This document shows, one piece after another, positions 45,846 to 54,896 of a DNA stretch of 64,000 nucleotides. Both the position numbers and the translations under genes were made by a program. Origin of the DNA: Acidiphilium sp. PA (lineage in GTDB: Bacteria > Pseudomonadota > Alphaproteobacteria > Acetobacterales > Acetobacteraceae); contig NZ_JAIMBY010000004.1 of NCBI RefSeq assembly GCF_026191915.1, forward strand, positions 1 through 64,000. The letters are read 5' to 3'. Below the pieces are notes generated by a model, which was given only the letters and a program-made list of their open reading frames with translations, did not search any database and was not told where the DNA came from. Within the stretch, counting starts at the first letter, position 1; each line of letters begins with the position of its first letter.

Positions 45846-46540
45846 ACGCCACCTCGAACGACCAGCGCACCGCCATCCTCGCCGCCATCCGCCGCGGCCT
45901 CGGCCGTGGCGCCCTGCCGGCCGACCAGTCGATGATGCTGCACGCCCGCCTCACCGCCCACCCCCGCCAGATCATTCCCGCCCGCGTCGCACGCGATCAT
46001 GCCGGGCTGGTCGATCTGTTCATCGCCAACGCCACGCGCGAGTTCGCAACGATCGATCGCATCGAGGACCGAACCGCCCTGCCCGAAGCGATCGCGACCT
46101 ATCTGCGCGCCCAGAACCTGCCGATGGAACTCGCCATCGCGCCGCACCCGACGCTCGAGAGCATCGACTGGTCGGCCAACCCCCTGCTGACCACGCGCTT
46201 CGGCCGCGCCGCGCCGAGCGACATGGTCTCGGTCCAGGCCGGCTTCGCCGGCATCGCGGAAACCGGCACCCTCATGCTGCCCTCCGGCCCGGGCACGCCC
46301 ACCACGCTGAACCTGCTGCCCGATACCGAAATCGTCGTGCTCGACACCGCCGCCATCGTCGGCCCCTATGAGGACGCGTTCGACAATCTGCGCCAGGCGG
46401 GTGCCATGCCCCGCAACGTCATGCTGGTCACCGGCCCGTCACGCTCGGCGGATATCGAGCGCACCCTGGAACTCGGCGCGCACGGGCCGCGGCGGCTGCA
46501 CATCGTCCTGGTGGGAGCCGATGATCGGCAAGGCGCGTAA
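45842..46540 (+). CDS. lutC: Lactate utilization protein LutC
   Basis: The 232-residue LUD-domain protein contains SVQAGFAGIAETGTLMLPSG and PTTLNLLPDTEIVVLDTAAI, then a C-terminal HIVLVG strand. It is the third subunit of the lactate-oxidizing complex. It is translationally coupled to lutB. An A/T-rich hairpin repeat follows directly after the stop and may end the transcript. Confidence 0.9.
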   Translation: MNATSNDQRTAILAAIRRGLGRGALPADQSMMLHARLTAHPRQIIPARVARDHAGLVDLFIANATREFATIDRIEDRTALPEAIATYLRAQNLPMELAIAPHPTLESIDWSANPLLTTRFGRAAPSDMVSVQAGFAGIAETGTLMLPSGPGTPTTLNLLPDTEIVVLDTAAIVGPYEDAFDNLRQAGAMPRNVMLVTGPSRSADIERTLELGAHGPRRLHIVLVGADDRQGA

Positions 46541-46542
46541 GC

Positions 46543-46583
46543 GCTTCTTTTTGTAAAAAAAAGCAGTAAAAACTTTTTTGGTT
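46543..46583 (+). repeat. A/T hairpin repeat, copy A
   Basis: GCTTCTTTTTG, a T and AAAAAAAAGC form a hairpin (46543-46564), followed by AAAAACTTTTTT and GGTTGGG. The latter part also occurs in copy D. It lies between the lutC stop and the smr ATG at 46589, so its tail forms the smr leader. The hairpin is not GC-rich, so termination there is possible but weak. Confidence 0.7.
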
Positions 46584-46588
46584 GGGTC

Positions 46589-47140
46589 ATGGGAATCAGG
46601 GCGAAAACCATTCCTGCGGCTGATCTGGAGGCCTGGGCGCGCTATCTGCGCCATGTCGCCCCCCTGCCCGGCGTGCGCGTGCCCGTGTCGCCCGAGCCCG
46701 CCCCGATACCTCGCCCGCCCGCCGCACCAACCAGCCCCGAACCGCCGCCAGCGCCACCGCCGCGAGCGAAACCCACACCGCCCCGCCGCGCCGCGCTCGC
46801 GATCGGCACCGCCCCTCCCGGGCTCGACCGCGCCACCTGGTCACGCTTCCGCGCCGGCAAAATCGCCCCCGAACGCGTGCTCGATCTGCACGGCATGACC
46901 AAGCCGAACGCCCATATCGCGGTCATGGCGCTGATCGCCGGCGCATCGGCTCAGGGCATGCGCTGTGTCGAAATCGTCACCGGCCATGGCCGCCGCGCGG
47001 GCGGTGAAGGCGTGCTGCGCCGCGAAGTGCCGTTCTGGCTGAACGACGCCCCGCTCCACGCCCTGATCCTCGCGGTCTGCCACCCCCACGCCGCCAATGA
47101 AGGGGCGCTGCGCGTGCTGCTCCGCCGCCGGCGGGCATGA
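46589..47140 (+). CDS. Smr-domain protein
   Basis: The 183-residue protein has an N-terminal LEAWARYLRHVAPLPG segment, a proline-rich linker (about residues 30-75) and the C-terminal Smr domain with RVLDLHGMTKPNAHIAVMAL and VEIVTGHGRRAGGEGVLRRE. This is the nuclease-type Smr fold, whose LDLHG and TGxG motifs bind or cut DNA or RNA. Stand-alone Smr proteins may act on branched DNA or collided ribosomes. It overlaps the next XRE gene by four bases. The ribosome site is not evident, since the leader is the tail of repeat A. Confidence 0.85.
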   Translation: MGIRAKTIPAADLEAWARYLRHVAPLPGVRVPVSPEPAPIPRPPAAPTSPEPPPAPPPRAKPTPPRRAALAIGTAPPGLDRATWSRFRAGKIAPERVLDLHGMTKPNAHIAVMALIAGASAQGMRCVEIVTGHGRRAGGEGVLRREVPFWLNDAPLHALILAVCHPHAANEGALRVLLRRRRA

Positions 47141-47559
47141 CGCCGTTCGGCGCCAAACTCCGCCAGATCCGCGCCGACCGCCGCATCACCCTGCGCGCAA
47201 TGGCCACCGCGCTCGATGTCTCGCCCGCCTATCTCTCGGCACTCGAACACGGCCGCCGCGGCGCGCCCTCGCCAGGGCTGATCCACCAGATCTGCGAACA
47301 ATTCGACCTGATCTGGGACGACGCCCACGACCTCGCCGACCGCGCCCGCCTGTCCAAACCCAGACCGAAACTCGACAGCGCCGGCCTCACCCCCGAACAA
47401 ACCGCCCTCGCCAACCGCTTCGCCCGGCAACTGCGCCACCTGCCCGCCGCGACCGTCTCCGCCATCGATGATCTGCTGCGCGCGGCGGATGGCGGCACAA
47501 AGCCGCGCGTGACCGATGCCGGCACAAGGCCGCGGGCGCCGCGCAAACCGCTCAGTTGA
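47137..47559 (+). CDS. XRE-family transcriptional regulator
   Basis: The 140-residue protein begins FGAKLRQIRADRRITLRAMA, then LDVSPAYLSALEHGRRGAPS, a classic helix-turn-helix with a Y-L-S-x-L-E-x-G-x-R recognition helix. The rest is helical with a basic, low-complexity tail. It follows smr with a four-base overlap, an order also seen in related genomes. It overlaps the convergent threonine aldolase gene by eight bases. Target unknown. Confidence 0.85.
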   Translation: MTPFGAKLRQIRADRRITLRAMATALDVSPAYLSALEHGRRGAPSPGLIHQICEQFDLIWDDAHDLADRARLSKPRPKLDSAGLTPEQTALANRFARQLRHLPAATVSAIDDLLRAADGGTKPRVTDAGTRPRAPRKPLS

Positions 47560-48610
47560 TCGCGGCGAACGCCGCAATCGTCTCCTCGATATCCGCCGCC
47601 GACACATCGAGATGCGTGCACAGCCGCAACCGCATGCGCCCCATCACCGAGACCATGATGCCCCGCGCCCGCAACGACTCCGCCCACGCAGCCGGCGTTC
47701 TGCCGCTGGTCGCGACATCCGCATAGACCAGATTGGTATCCGGCGGCTCGACCACGAGCCCCGCCACCCCGGCCAGCCCTTCGGCCAGCCGCCTCGCATT
47801 GGCGTGATCTTCAGCCAGGCGTTCAACATGATGATCGAGCGCATACAGGCACCCCGCCGCGCAGATCCCCGCCTGGCGCAGTGACCCGCCGAGCCGCTGC
47901 TTCCAGTGCCAGGCCCGGTCGATCGTCGCAGCCGAGCCCGCCAGCACCGCACCCAGCGGCGCGCCGAGGCCCTTGGTGAAATCGATCCACACCGTATCGA
48001 ACGGCGCCGCATAATCGGCGGCCGCAACACCGGAGGCGACCACGGCGTTCATCAGCCGCGCGCCATCCATATGCGTCGCCATCCCAGCCTCATGCGCAAT
48101 CCCGGCCAGTTCCTGCAACACCGCCAGCGGCCACACCGCCCCGCCACCCAGATTGGACGTCTGTTCAATCTCCAGCAGCGTCTGCGGCGCCGCATAGCGC
48201 GAAGCCCCGCGCAGGCTCGCCCGCAGATCATCGGCGGTGAAAAATCCCCGCGCGCCCGGCAACCCATGCACCCGCGCTCCCGCCAAAGCCCAGGGCGCAC
48301 CGCCCTCCGCCTCGATGATATGGGCCGATTCATGGGCGATGATCTCATCCCCCGGCCGGCAATGGGTCAGAATCGCAATCGAATTGCACATCGCCCCCGA
48401 AGGCAGGAAAATCGCCGCCTCCTTGCCAAGCAGCCGCGCCACCCGCGCGCACAGCGCATTGATCGTCGGATCGAGCCCAAGCTGCTCATCGCCGACCTCG
48501 GCGTTCAGCATCGCCTCGCGCATTGCGCGCGTCGGGCGGGTCTGGGTGTCGGAATAAAGGTTGATCCGCACGGGCGGCGCATCGGGGTTGGGGGGAATCG
48601 GGGCGTACAT
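47552..48610 (-). CDS. Low-specificity threonine aldolase
   Basis: The 352-residue PLP enzyme begins INLYSDTQTRPTRAMREAML. It has IFLPSGAMCNSIAIL for cofactor phosphate contact, EQTSNLGGGAVWPL, MATHMDGARLMNAVV and the lysine in WIDFTKGLGAPLGAVLAGS (about residue 209). It splits threonine or allo-threonine to glycine and acetaldehyde. Stereopreference cannot be read from the sequence. AAAGGACG precedes ATG 48610. Alternative: related beta-eliminating lyases share the fold. Confidence 0.88.
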   Translation of the reverse strand: MYAPIPPNPDAPPVRINLYSDTQTRPTRAMREAMLNAEVGDEQLGLDPTINALCARVARLLGKEAAIFLPSGAMCNSIAILTHCRPGDEIIAHESAHIIEAEGGAPWALAGARVHGLPGARGFFTADDLRASLRGASRYAAPQTLLEIEQTSNLGGGAVWPLAVLQELAGIAHEAGMATHMDGARLMNAVVASGVAAADYAAPFDTVWIDFTKGLGAPLGAVLAGSAATIDRAWHWKQRLGGSLRQAGICAAGCLYALDHHVERLAEDHANARRLAEGLAGVAGLVVEPPDTNLVYADVATSGRTPAAWAESLRARGIMVSVMGRMRLRLCTHLDVSAADIEETIAAFAAIN

Positions 48611-48634
48611 GGGCGTCCTTTAAGTAGAAGACAG

Positions 48635-48670
48635 GGTTCTTTTTTGTAAAAAAGAACCAAAAAACTTTTA
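48635..48670 (+). repeat. A/T hairpin repeat, copy B
   Basis: GGTTCTTTTTTG, a T and AAAAAAGAACC form a near-perfect hairpin at 48635-48658, followed by AAAAAACTTTTA. It lies upstream of the threonine aldolase start, in the opposite orientation to that gene. Confidence 0.7.
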
Positions 48671-48697
48671 TTCGTTGGTGTGTGCCGGTGTCGGGTG

Positions 48698-48720
48698 CTG
48701 CTCTTTTTAGAAAAGATCAG
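48698..48720 (-). terminator. Hairpin after the COQ10/RatA-like gene
   Basis: CTGCTCTTTT-tag-AAAAGATCAG is a near-perfect palindrome starting two bases after the gene's stop on the minus strand. It could act as a weak terminator or belong to the A/T hairpin family. Confidence 0.4.
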
Positions 48721-48722
48721 CC

Positions 48723-49187
48723 TCAGACCTTTACTTCCTGCCTCTGCACGATCTGCGGCGCGCCATAGATCGCCCGCGCCCTGGTCAGGAACGCCGCCAC
48801 CATCCGCCGCACCGCCTCGGCAAAAACAGCACCGATCGCCTTTTGCAGAATAAAGCTGCGAAACTCGAAATCGACATAAAAATCGATCATCGTGCCGCGC
48901 GGATCGGCGATGAACCGCCATTCATTGCGCAGATATTTGAACGGTCCGTTCTCGTAATGCACATGAATCCGCTCCGGCGCTTCCAGCGTCACCCGCGAGG
49001 TGAAACTCTCCCGGAACGGCCCGAACCCGATCGTCAGATCGGCCACCATGTCGTTGCCGACATGCGAGCGTACCCGAGCGCCGACGCACCACGGCAGAAA
49101 CTGCGGGTATTTGCCAACATCGGCGACCAGGTCGAACATCTGGTCCGGCCGATACGGCACGAGTTTGCGCTCGGCATATTTCGGCAT
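48723..49187 (-). CDS. COQ10/RatA-like polyketide cyclase-fold protein
   Basis: The 154-residue START-domain protein contains PYRPDQMFDLVADVGKYPQF, LPWCVGARV, ERIHVHYENGPFKYLRNEWR and IDFYVDFEFRS. These mark the COQ10/RatA family. Eukaryotic COQ10 binds ubiquinone; E. coli RatA affects ribosome association. In alphaproteobacteria the gene usually sits beside lipA, as here, two bases away. A ubiquinone-binding role is the more likely of the two by phylogeny, but this is inference. Confidence 0.85.
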   Translation of the reverse strand: MPKYAERKLVPYRPDQMFDLVADVGKYPQFLPWCVGARVRSHVGNDMVADLTIGFGPFRESFTSRVTLEAPERIHVHYENGPFKYLRNEWRFIADPRGTMIDFYVDFEFRSFILQKAIGAVFAEAVRRMVAAFLTRARAIYGAPQIVQRQEVKV

Positions 49188-49189
49188 CG

Positions 49190-50137
49190 TCAGGCCACCC
49201 GTTTCGCCGCACGCGCCGCCCGCAACGAAGCGAAATCCGCATCGGCATGGTAGGACGATCGGGTCAGCGGCGTCGCCGAAACCATCAGAAACCCTTTTGC
49301 GCGCGCCATCGCGGCCAATTCCGCGAATTCGTCGGGCGGCACGAACCGGTCTACAGCAGCATGCTTAACGGTCGGTTGCAGATATTGCCCGATCGTGAGG
49401 AAATCGACATCGGCGATCCGCAGATCATCCATCACCTGGCCGATCTCGGCCTTGGTCTCGCCCAGCCCCACCATCAGACCGGATTTGGTGAACACCCCGC
49501 CATCGAGCTGCTTGACCCGGTCGAGCAGACGCAGCGACTGGAAGTACCGCGCACCGGGCCGGATGGTCGGGTACAGGCGCGGCACGGTCTCCAGATTGTG
49601 ATTGAACACATCCGGCTTCGCCTGCGTCACGGTTTCGATCGCGCCCGGTTTGCGCAGAAAATCGGGCGTCAGAATTTCGATCGTGGTCGCCGGCGTCGCG
49701 GCGCGGATCGCGCCGATCACCGCGGCAAAATGCGCCGCCCCGCCATCCGCCAGATCATCCCGATCGACCGAGGTGATCACCACATGCCGCAGCCCGAGCC
49801 GGGCCACGGCGGCGGCCACGCGCTCAGGCTCATCGGCCGCCAGCGGGTTGGGATGACCGGTGGACACATTGCAAAACGCGCAGGCGCGGGTGCAGATCTC
49901 GCCCATGATCATCATGGTCGCGTGGCGCTGCGACCAGCATTCGCCAATGTTCGGGCAGGCGGCTTCCTCGCACACCGTCACCAGCCCGCTCTCGCGCATC
50001 AGGGTCCGGGTTTCGAGATAGATCGGATGCGTCGGCGCCTTCACCCGGATCCAGGCAGGCTTGCGCTGGATCGGATTATCGCTCCGGTGCTGCTTTTCCG
50101 GGTGCCTGACCCGGTGATCTATTTCGGTACGCATCAT
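49190..50137 (-). CDS. lipA: Lipoyl synthase
   Basis: The 315-residue radical-SAM enzyme has the auxiliary cluster motif [12 protein letters not shown], the SAM cluster motif [29 protein letters not shown] and the C-terminal RSSYHAD block whose serine ligates the auxiliary cluster. It inserts sulfur into octanoyl groups on E2 and PdhB domains. ATG 50137 and 50134 are both possible. It follows lpd with four bases between, placing lipoyl synthesis in the pyruvate dehydrogenase operon. Confidence 0.95.
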   Translation of the reverse strand: MMRTEIDHRVRHPEKQHRSDNPIQRKPAWIRVKAPTHPIYLETRTLMRESGLVTVCEEAACPNIGECWSQRHATMMIMGEICTRACAFCNVSTGHPNPLAADEPERVAAAVARLGLRHVVITSVDRDDLADGGAAHFAAVIGAIRAATPATTIEILTPDFLRKPGAIETVTQAKPDVFNHNLETVPRLYPTIRPGARYFQSLRLLDRVKQLDGGVFTKSGLMVGLGETKAEIGQVMDDLRIADVDFLTIGQYLQPTVKHAAVDRFVPPDEFAELAAMARAKGFLMVSATPLTRSSYHADADFASLRAARAAKRVA

Positions 50138-50141
50138 GCGG

Positions 50142-51539
50142 TCAGAAGTGGATGACCTGACCATAGGCGTCAAGCACCGATTCATGCATCGCTTCACTGA
50201 CCGTGGGATGGGGGAAGACCGTGTGCATCAGATCGGATTCCGTCGTCTCCAGCTGCCGAGCGATGACATAGCCCTGGATCATCTCGGTCACCTCGGCGCC
50301 GGCCATGTGCGCGCCGAGCATCTCACCGGTTTCGGCGTCGAAAATCGTCTTGATGATCCCCTCGGGCTCGCCCATCGCAATCGCCTTGCCGTTGCCGATG
50401 AAGGGAAACCGGCCAACCTTGATCGTGCGGCCAGACTCCCTCGCCTTCGCCTCGGTCATGCCCACCGAAGCAACCTGCGGGCGGCAATAGGTGCAGCCCG
50501 GAATATTGCCGGTCTCGAATTCATGCGGGTTGAGCCCCGCGATCTTCTCGATGCAGATGATCCCCTCATGGCTGGCCTTGTGGGCAAGCCAGGGCGGCCC
50601 GGTCAGATCCCCGATCGCGTAAATGCCGTTAACCCCGGTCCGGCCGAACCCATCGACCACCACATGCGTGCGCTCCACCTTCACACCCGCCGCCTCGAGC
50701 CCGAGATTTTCGAAATTACCAACGATGCCGATCGCCGAAATCGCGCGATCCGCCGTGATCCGGTGCTCCTGGCCGCCGGATTCGATGGTTACGGTAATGC
50801 TGTCGCTGCCCTTTTCGGCGCTCTTGAACACCGCCCCGGTCAGCAGCTTCATGCCCTGTTTCTCGAACTGCTTGTGCATGAAGGCCGAGATCTCCTCATC
50901 CTCGACCGGCAGAATCCGCGGCAGGGCTTCGATCACCGTCACCGCCGCCCCCATGTTGCGGTAGAAACTCGCGAATTCGATGCCGATCGCACCGGACCCG
51001 ATCACCACCAGCGATTTCGGCATCATGTCCGGCACCATCGCCTCGCGATAGGACCAGATGAATTTGCCGTCGGGCTCCAGCCCGGGCAGCACGCGGGCCC
51101 GCGCGCCGGTTGCGAAAATAATGTGATTCGCGCTCAGCGTGGCAACCGGCTTGCCGTCCTTCTCGACGGCGAGACGTCCCTTGCCCGCCAGTTTGCCCGA
51201 CCCATCGAACACCGTGATCTTGTTCTTCTTCATCAGATGCGCGACGCCGGACGACAATTGCTTCGCCACTCCGCGCGAGCGCTTGACCACCTTGGCGAGA
51301 TCGAAGCGGACATTATCCGCCGCAAATCCGAACTCGCCGAGATTATGGAGCAAATGATTGATTTCCGATGAACGCAGCAGCGCCTTGGTCGGAATACAGC
51401 CCCAGTTGAGGCAGATGCCACCCAAATTCTCGCGCTCGACCAGGGCGGTCTTCATGCCCAACTGCGTCGCGCGGATCGCGGTGACATACCCGCCCGGCCC
51501 GCCGCCAACGACAATGACGTCGAAATTCTGATCAGCCAT
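50142..51539 (-). CDS. lpdA: Dihydrolipoamide dehydrogenase (E3)
   Basis: The 465-residue flavoprotein has [20 protein letters not shown] (FAD), the redox disulfide in [18 protein letters not shown], the NAD motif [16 protein letters not shown] and the C-terminal His-Glu in [15 protein letters not shown]. It reoxidises lipoyl groups of the pyruvate and other 2-oxoacid dehydrogenases. The reading frame is open further upstream, but family length and GNAT overlap set the start at ATG 51539. The GNAT gene overlaps its first eight bases. Confidence 0.95.
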   Translation of the reverse strand: MADQNFDVIVVGGGPGGYVTAIRATQLGMKTALVERENLGGICLNWGCIPTKALLRSSEINHLLHNLGEFGFAADNVRFDLAKVVKRSRGVAKQLSSGVAHLMKKNKITVFDGSGKLAGKGRLAVEKDGKPVATLSANHIIFATGARARVLPGLEPDGKFIWSYREAMVPDMMPKSLVVIGSGAIGIEFASFYRNMGAAVTVIEALPRILPVEDEEISAFMHKQFEKQGMKLLTGAVFKSAEKGSDSITVTIESGGQEHRITADRAISAIGIVGNFENLGLEAAGVKVERTHVVVDGFGRTGVNGIYAIGDLTGPPWLAHKASHEGIICIEKIAGLNPHEFETGNIPGCTYCRPQVASVGMTEAKARESGRTIKVGRFPFIGNGKAIAMGEPEGIIKTIFDAETGEMLGAHMAGAEVTEMIQGYVIARQLETTESDLMHTVFPHPTVSEAMHESVLDAYGQVIHF

Positions 51540-52026
51540 GTGTGGTCTCCTGCTTGGCAAGGGCTTCGAGCGCCTCGCCTTTGACGCGATAGCGCGTCCA
51601 TTCATCGAGCGGTTCGGCCCCGAGCGATCGGTAGAACGCAATCGCCGGTGCGTTCCAATCGAGCACCTGCCACTCGAGCCGCGCACAATCGCGCCGGATC
51701 GCCTCCGCCGCGAGATGGCGCAGCAACGCCTTGCCAATCCCCCGGCCGCGCGCTTGGGGTTTGACGAACAGATCCTCGAGATAGATCCCGGCCTTGCCCG
51801 TCCAGGTCGAAAAACTGGTGAAATAGAGCGCGAAGCCGAGAAGGTCTTCATCTTCGGCAACGATCGCGTGCGCAAGCGGCCTGTCGCCGAACAGCGCCGC
51901 GTGCAGCATCGGTGCCGTCATGTCCACGGCATCCGGCGCGCGTTCATAAACGGCAAGGTCGTGCACCAGCGCGAGTACGGCATCGGTATCAGCCGGCGTC
52001 GCGTCGCGGAGCGTGAAATCAGGCAT
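51532..52026 (-). CDS. GNAT-family N-acetyltransferase
   Basis: The 164-residue protein has the GNAT core: AIVAEDEDLLGFALYF, IYLEDLFVKPQARGRGIGKA (acetyl-CoA binding R/Q-x-x-G-x-G/A) and LLRHLAAEAIRRD, ending in FYRSLGAEPLDEW. It matches the diamine/thialysine acetyltransferase-like subgroup. The acceptor is unknown. It lies between pdhC and lpd on the same strand and overlaps lpd by eight bases, so it is probably cotranscribed. Confidence 0.82.
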   Translation of the reverse strand: MPDFTLRDATPADTDAVLALVHDLAVYERAPDAVDMTAPMLHAALFGDRPLAHAIVAEDEDLLGFALYFTSFSTWTGKAGIYLEDLFVKPQARGRGIGKALLRHLAAEAIRRDCARLEWQVLDWNAPAIAFYRSLGAEPLDEWTRYRVKGEALEALAKQETTHG

Positions 52027-52038
52027 CAGGAAGCGAAG

Positions 52039-52070
52039 GCTTCTTTTTGAAAAAAGAAGCAAAAACTTTC
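52039..52070 (+). repeat. A/T hairpin repeat, copy C
   Basis: GCTTCTTTTTGA and AAAAAGAAGC form a 10-bp hairpin with a two-base turn (52039-52060), followed by AAAAACTTTC. It is placed just upstream of the GNAT gene start (52026), on the opposite strand sense. Confidence 0.7.
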
Positions 52071-52111
52071 ATGAATCTGGTCTGGGGGCACACGCTCGCC
52101 ACAGCCTACGA

Positions 52112-52155
52112 CCCAACCCAAAAAAGTTTTTTGGTTCTTTTTTTCAAAAAAGACC
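52112..52155 (-). repeat. A/T hairpin repeat, copy D
   Basis: On the minus strand GGTCTTTTTTG and AAAAAAAGAACC form a hairpin (52155-52133), followed by AAAAAACTTTTTTGGG as in copy A. It lies 14 bases after the pdhC stop and in inverted orientation to copy C, 72 bases away. Possible weak terminator of pdhABC. Confidence 0.7.
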
Positions 52156-52169
52156 ATCTTGTCTTATCC

Positions 52170-53477
52170 CTAAAGCATCAGACTAAGCGGCGCCTCGACG
52201 ATCGCCTTGAACGCCGCGAGGAACTCCGCCCCCACCGCGCCATCCACCACACGATGATCGCACGACAACGTCACGGTCATCACGGTCGCGATCGCCAACT
52301 CCGACCCCCGCACGACGGGCCGTTTCTCCCCGGCGCCGACCGCAAGAATGGCGCCCTGCGGCGGGTTGATGATGGCGGAAAAACTGGTGATGCCGAACAT
52401 CCCGAGGTTCGAGATCGAGAACGACCCGCCCTGGAATTCCTCGGGTTTCAGCTTGCCGGATTTCGCCCGCGCAGCCAGGTCCTTCATCTCGTTGCTGATC
52501 GCGGCAAGCCCCTTCTGGTCCGCCTTGCGGATGATCGGCGTGATCAACCCATCCGGAATCGCGACCGCGACCGAAATATCCACGTCGTGATACCGGATCA
52601 TGGCGTCATCGGTGAAGCTGGCATTGGCGGCCGGCACCCGCCGCAGCGCGACAGCGCTCGCCTTGATGATCAGATCGTTGACCGAGAGTTTGAACGCGCC
52701 CGCCCCATCCTTGGGCGACTGCGCATTGAGGTCGGCGCGCAGTTTCAGCAGCGCATCGAGTTCAACATCCATCGACAGATAGAAATGCGGAATCGTCTGC
52801 TTGGCAGCCTGCAGCCGCCTGGCAATCACCTTGCGCATCGAGGAATGCGGCACCGCATCGTGCGGCGCGGTGATCTCGGCCGGTTTTGGGGCCGGAGCCG
52901 CAACCGGTGCGCCACCAGCTGCCGCGACCGGTGCTGCGCCTGCCTGCGGCGCACTGGCCGGGGCGGCGGGCGCCTGGCCGCGGGCCGCGTCGATATCGGC
53001 CTTGACGATGCGCCCGTTCGGCCCGGACCCCTGAATACCCGCGAGGTCCAGCCCCGCCTGCTTCGCCATGCGGCGCGCCAGCGGCGAGGCAAAAATGCGG
53101 GCCCCATGATCGGACGTATCGTGCCCGTTCGCCTTGGGCTCGCCGCGCGGCGCCGGGGCCGGTGTCGCCGCCGCGGTTGCCGTGGGCGCGGCAGCCTCGG
53201 CTTTCGCCGCCGGCGCCGCGCTCGGCACCGCCTCACCGGCATCGACCAGCACGGCGATCGGTGCGTTCACCGCCACACCCTCGGTGCCCGCCGCCACCAG
53301 GATCTTGCCCAGCACACCCTCATCGACCGCCTCGACCTCCATGGTCGCCTTGTCGGTCTCGATCTCGGCGATCACATCGCCGGATTTGATGGTATCACCC
53401 TCCTTCTTCAGCCATTTCGCGAGGGTGCCCTCGGTCATGGTGGGCGATAGAGCCGGCATCAGGATGTTGGTGGCCAT
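52170..53477 (-). CDS. pdhC: Pyruvate dehydrogenase E2 (dihydrolipoyl acetyltransferase)
   Basis: The 435-residue protein has an N-terminal lipoyl domain ([17 protein letters not shown], lysine about residue 43) and a Pro/Ala-rich linker. A peripheral subunit-binding domain ([34 protein letters not shown]) follows. The catalytic core ends [16 protein letters not shown] with the His-Asp pair. It passes acetyl groups to CoA. It follows pdhB by 15 bases. Only one lipoyl domain is present, since PdhB carries another. Confidence 0.95.
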   Translation of the reverse strand: MATNILMPALSPTMTEGTLAKWLKKEGDTIKSGDVIAEIETDKATMEVEAVDEGVLGKILVAAGTEGVAVNAPIAVLVDAGEAVPSAAPAAKAEAAAPTATAAATPAPAPRGEPKANGHDTSDHGARIFASPLARRMAKQAGLDLAGIQGSGPNGRIVKADIDAARGQAPAAPASAPQAGAAPVAAAGGAPVAAPAPKPAEITAPHDAVPHSSMRKVIARRLQAAKQTIPHFYLSMDVELDALLKLRADLNAQSPKDGAGAFKLSVNDLIIKASAVALRRVPAANASFTDDAMIRYHDVDISVAVAIPDGLITPIIRKADQKGLAAISNEMKDLAARAKSGKLKPEEFQGGSFSISNLGMFGITSFSAIINPPQGAILAVGAGEKRPVVRGSELAIATVMTVTLSCDHRVVDGAVGAEFLAAFKAIVEAPLSLML

Positions 53478-53492
53478 GGCAGCGCTCCCGGT

Positions 53493-54893
53493 TCAGAACA
53501 GTTTTTTCACGGCATCGACCACCCAGTTCGGCTGGGGCAACGCCAGTTTCTCCAGATTGGCGGCATAGGGCATCGGCACGTCGAGCCCCGCAACCCGCGT
53601 CGGCGGCGCATCCAGCCAATCGAACGCGTGCTCGGTGATCTGCATGGCAATCTCCGCGCCGATGCCCGCAAACGGCCAGCCTTCCTCGACACTGACGATC
53701 CGGCTGGTCTTCTTCACCGAGGCGACGATCGTCTCGATATCCAGCGGGCGGATCGTCCGCAGATTGATCACCTCGGCCGAAATCCCCTGCTGGTCGAGCA
53801 GCTCGGCCGCCTTCAGCGCAACATCGACCATCAGCGAAAAGGCAACGATGGTGACATCATCACCCACCCGCTCGATCTTCGCGCGGCCGATCGGCAGAAT
53901 GAAATCCTCATCGGTCGGCACCTCGAATTTGTGCCCGTACAGAATCTCGTTCTCGAGAAAGATCACCGGGTTCGGATCACGGATCGCCGCCCGCAGCAAC
54001 CCCTTGGCATCGGCCGCCGAATAGGGCGCGATCACCTTCAACCCCGGGCAATGCGCGTACCACGAGGCATAGCACTGGCTGTGCTGGGCCGCGACGCGCG
54101 CCGCCGCCCCATTCGGGCCGCGAAACACGATCGGGCACCCCATCTGCCCGCCCGACATATACAGCGTCTTGGCCGCCGAATTGATGATCTGATCGATCGC
54201 CTGCATCGCGAAATTGAACGTCATGAACTCGACGATCGGCTTCAGCCCGGACATCGCCGCCCCCACCGCCATGCCGGTGAACCCGTGTTCGGTGATCGGC
54301 GTATCGATCACCCGCTTCTCGCCGAACTCATCGAGCAGACCCTGGCTGATCTTGTAGGCGCCCTGATACTGCGCCACCTCCTCGCCCATCAGAAACACAT
54401 CGCCATCGCGGCGCATCTCGGCAGCCATCGCATCGCGCAGCGCCTCGCGCACCGTCATCTCGCTGGTCGGGCCCCAGTCCTTTTCGCCCCAGTCCTTTTC
54501 GCCCGAGTCCTTTTCGCCCGAGTCCTTTTCGCCTGCAGGCGCGGGCGCAGGCTTCGCCTCCGCCTTCGGCGCGGGTTTCGGTTCAGACTTCGTATCCGCC
54601 TGAGGTGCCTCCGCCTGTGGCGCCTCAGCCGGCGCCGCCGCAACGCGCTCGCCCTTGGTCCCCAGCACCGCAATCGGCGCATTCACCGGCACGTTGTCGG
54701 TACCCTCCGGAACCAGGATCTTCAGCAACTCACCCTCATCGACCGCCTCGACCTCCATCGTCGCCTTGTCGGTCTCGATCTCGGCCAGCACATCGCCGGA
54801 TTTGACCGTGTCACCGATTTTCTTCAGCCATTTGGCCAGCTTGCCCTCGGTCATGGTCGGGCTCAGCGCCGGCATCAGAACGTCCGTGCTCAT
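53493..54893 (-). CDS. pdhB: Pyruvate dehydrogenase E1 beta with lipoyl domain
   Basis: The 466-residue protein starts with a lipoyl domain ([20 protein letters not shown]), as is common in alphaproteobacterial PdhB. It continues with an Ala/Pro/Lys-rich linker containing four EKD(S/W)G repeats, then the E1-beta body from about residue 140 ([55 protein letters not shown]). With PdhA it decarboxylates pyruvate. The N-terminal 45 residues are nearly identical to those of PdhC, suggesting domain duplication. Confidence 0.95.
   Translation of the reverse strand: MSTDVLMPALSPTMTEGKLAKWLKKIGDTVKSGDVLAEIETDKATMEVEAVDEGELLKILVPEGTDNVPVNAPIAVLGTKGERVAAAPAEAPQAEAPQADTKSEPKPAPKAEAKPAPAPAGEKDSGEKDSGEKDWGEKDWGPTSEMTVREALRDAMAAEMRRDGDVFLMGEEVAQYQGAYKISQGLLDEFGEKRVIDTPITEHGFTGMAVGAAMSGLKPIVEFMTFNFAMQAIDQIINSAAKTLYMSGGQMGCPIVFRGPNGAAARVAAQHSQCYASWYAHCPGLKVIAPYSAADAKGLLRAAIRDPNPVIFLENEILYGHKFEVPTDEDFILPIGRAKIERVGDDVTIVAFSLMVDVALKAAELLDQQGISAEVINLRTIRPLDIETIVASVKKTSRIVSVEEGWPFAGIGAEIAMQITEHAFDWLDAPPTRVAGLDVPMPYAANLEKLALPQPNWVVDAVKKLF
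54475..54534 (-). repeat. Four 15-bp tandem repeats in the PdhB linker
   Basis: On the plus strand the unit is CAGTCCTTTTCGCCC or GAGTCCTTTTCGCCC, four times. It encodes [15 protein letters not shown] and EKDWG, in frame. The C/G change in the first base produces the S/W difference. Unit number may vary between strains because insertions of whole units keep the frame. Confidence 0.9.
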
Positions 54894-54896
54894 CGC

